Source: JBHJGM01 sp964405825
Lineage (GTDB): Bacteria; Verrucomicrobiota; Verrucomicrobiia; Opitutales; JBHJGM01
Direction of reading: 5' to 3'
Assembly (NCBI GenBank): GCA_964405825.1
Contig: CAYOPI010000001.1
Location: forward strand, 71,858 to 135,857
DNA: 64,000 nucleotides
The translations under genes were made by a program, and so were the position numbers. Shown here piece after piece: positions 62,888 through 64,000 of this stretch. The first letter of the stretch is position 1; the number at the start of each line of letters is the position of its first letter. The notes beneath the pieces are model-generated. The model saw nothing but the letters and a program-made list of their open reading frames with translations, was not told the DNA's origin and made no database searches.

Positions 62888-63469
62888 ATGTCAAAAACGC
62901 TGCTTTTTCTGCTCGGGGCTTTCGCCCTGGCCACCCTCCCGTCCGGCGCCAGCCTGGTCACGTCCGAAGCCGAGAACGCCTCCCCGAAAGCCCCCGAGGC
63001 CTCCGCGCCCGCCGCCAAACCGCCCAAGGGCTATCAGTGGCACAAGACCGGGGACTTCCGCCTGGCCTACCCGTCCCACTGGACCGTGAACAGCGGCAGC
63101 TTCATCGCCTTCATGGATTCCAAGCAGACGCTCAGCGAGGACTTCGTTTTCAACGTGGTAGTGCTGAGTGAGGCCGTTCCGCCGTCGATGTCCGTGCGGC
63201 AGTATGTCGACCTCTCCGTCGGCAAGCTCGATGAACTGCTGACCGACTACCAGTTGCTCGACCAGAAAAGCGCCGCGGCCGAAAACTCCAGGGGCGTCCT
63301 GCTCACCTACACCCACCGGTACGCGAACTTCGACCTCTGGGTCTACCAGTACGTGACCGTCCACGAGGGCAAGGGCTGGGTCGTCACCTGCACCGCGCCC
63401 CTTGGCGAACAGGCCAAGGGCATGGACATCTTCAAGACCGCCATCGCCTCCTTCCAGCTGCAGCCGTAG
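62888..63469 (+). CDS. Secreted DcrB/PsbP-like protein
   Basis: 193 residues from the ATG at 62888. Signal peptide MSKTLLFLLGAFALATLPSG. After an Ala/Pro-rich linker, the pattern KGYQWHKTGDFRLAYPSHW, NVVVLSEAVPPSMSVRQYVD and GVLLTYTHRY through to GKGWVVTCTAP resembles the DcrB/PsbP (DUF1795) fold. The family has no firm activity; E. coli DcrB is a periplasmic protein. The gene is divergent from the PEP-CTERM gene, 182 bp apart. Confidence 0.75.
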   Translation: MSKTLLFLLGAFALATLPSGASLVTSEAENASPKAPEASAPAAKPPKGYQWHKTGDFRLAYPSHWTVNSGSFIAFMDSKQTLSEDFVFNVVVLSEAVPPSMSVRQYVDLSVGKLDELLTDYQLLDQKSAAAENSRGVLLTYTHRYANFDLWVYQYVTVHEGKGWVVTCTAPLGEQAKGMDIFKTAIASFQLQP

Positions 63470-63492
63470 ACGCGCGTTTTCGGCTGGGATCG

Positions 63493-64000
63493 CTAGACGC
63501 TGGCCTTCTCGGGTTTACCCAGGGGGGCGGTCTTTACCCGGGCAGCGGCCTCGGCGCCTTTGGACAGGAGCGTGTCGAAGTAGGCGATGGTGCGCTCCAG
63601 GCCCAGACGCAGCGCCACCGTCGGCTCCCAGCCCAGTTTCTCGCGCGCCTGCGAAATGTCCGGCTGGCGCTGCTGGGGATCGTCCTGGGGCAGGGGCAGC
63701 TTCTTGAGCCTGGACTTGCTGCCGGTCAGTTCAATGACCAGCTCGGCCAGCTCGCGAATGGTGAATTCGCCCGGATTACCGACGTTGCAGGGTCCGATGA
63801 TCGCGTGCTGGTTCATCAGCCGGACAATGCCCTCGAGCAGATCGTCGCAATAGCAGAACGAGCGCGTCTGCGTGCCCTCACCGTAGATGGTGATCGATTC
63901 CCCCCGCAGGGCCTGCACGATGAAGTTCGACACCACGCGACCGTCATCGGGATTCATCCGCGGGCCGTAGGTGTTGAAGATGCGCACGATGCGGATATCC
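63493..64000 (-). CDS. UDP-glucuronate decarboxylase-type NAD-dependent epimerase, truncated by the window edge
   Basis: The frame continues beyond 64000, so the N-terminal half with the Rossmann motif is missing. The visible C-terminal 165 residues contain RIVRIFNTYGPRM, VVSNFIVQALRGE, TIYGEGTQTRSFCYCDDL and CNVGNPGEFTIRELAE, which together are diagnostic of the UXS/SDR extended family producing UDP-xylose from UDP-glucuronate, for cell-surface glycans. The last ~35 residues are a charged tail. Confidence 0.88.
   Translation of the reverse strand, partial: DIRIVRIFNTYGPRMNPDDGRVVSNFIVQALRGESITIYGEGTQTRSFCYCDDLLEGIVRLMNQHAIIGPCNVGNPGEFTIRELAELVIELTGSKSRLKKLPLPQDDPQQRQPDISQAREKLGWEPTVALRLGLERTIAYFDTLLSKGAEAAARVKTAPLGKPEKASV

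Overview
The window looks like a chromosomal segment of a GC-rich, free-living member of the Verrucomicrobiota, most likely the Opitutia (Puniceicoccales/Opitutales, Coraliomargarita-like). This is inferred from the Planctomycetes/Verrucomicrobia-type microcompartment operon, a PEP-CTERM surface protein, a DUF1800/DUF1501 pair, secreted glycoside hydrolases, a sulfatase and mostly weak or absent Shine-Dalgarno sequences. No rRNA, tRNA, CRISPR array, prophage or insertion sequence was found.

Layout. 1-2.6 kb: 3' end of a large secreted protein and a TM2-domain membrane protein. 2.9-6.5 kb: DAHP synthase, then a PfkB sugar kinase, a D-lyxose/mannose isomerase and an A-type Fe-S carrier. 6.5-9.6 kb: a Ser/Thr kinase, sigma-54 and a lipoprotein. 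9.8-17.6 kb: copper amine oxidase, SGNH hydrolase, SDR, TsaB-like protein, secreted hypothetical protein, alanine racemase and sulfatase. 17.6-24.2 kb: DUF4136 lipoprotein, DUF1800/DUF1501 pair, prepilin peptidase, shikimate dehydrogenase and a SirB1-like protein. 24.2-24.9 kb: a toxin-antitoxin cassette bounded by 41-bp direct repeats, one of which is the 3' end of the PLP-homeostasis gene yggS. 25.6-29.6 kb: LysR regulator, RsgA, and a STAS protein beside a REC-PP2C-HATPase protein (a two-gene partner-switching module). 29.6-36 kb: rmlA, rmlB, rmlC, a SAF-domain oxidoreductase and two tandem paralogous glycosyltransferases. 36.4-42.7 kb: tagaturonate epimerase-like, Gfo/Idh/MocA, polysaccharide deacetylase-like, DUF445 and two hypothetical proteins.

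42.8-50.3 kb on the minus strand: a complete bacterial microcompartment (BMC) operon in the order pduL, BMC-H, BMC-H, ackA, BMC-H, BMC-P, aldehyde dehydrogenase, BMC-P, BMC-P, class II aldolase, lactate/malate dehydrogenase. By family knowledge, it would cleave a deoxysugar 1-phosphate (fuculose- or rhamnulose-1-phosphate) to DHAP and lactaldehyde, oxidise lactaldehyde to an acyl-CoA inside a protein shell, convert it to an acyl-phosphate with PduL and recover ATP with the acetate kinase. The NAD-dependent dehydrogenase would recycle cofactor. The sugar isomerase and kinase that would feed it, and a dedicated regulator, are not in the window. The nearby sulfatase, GH36, clan-A hydrolase and uronate epimerase fit a polysaccharide-degrading lifestyle.

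50.5-64 kb: ADP-ribosylglycohydrolase, GH36 alpha-galactosidase, epimerase, apolipoprotein N-acyltransferase, SecA, a secreted clan-A glycoside hydrolase, a PEP-CTERM gene split by an in-frame TAG, a DcrB/PsbP-like protein and a truncated UDP-glucuronate decarboxylase at the right edge.

The most interesting observations are the repeat-flanked toxin-antitoxin cassette, a motif (CGTATCCA plus an A/T run) repeated at three junctions of the BMC operon, the amber-interrupted PEP-CTERM gene, and the malate-type arginine in the microcompartment dehydrogenase. All start sites and functions come from reading the sequence only.
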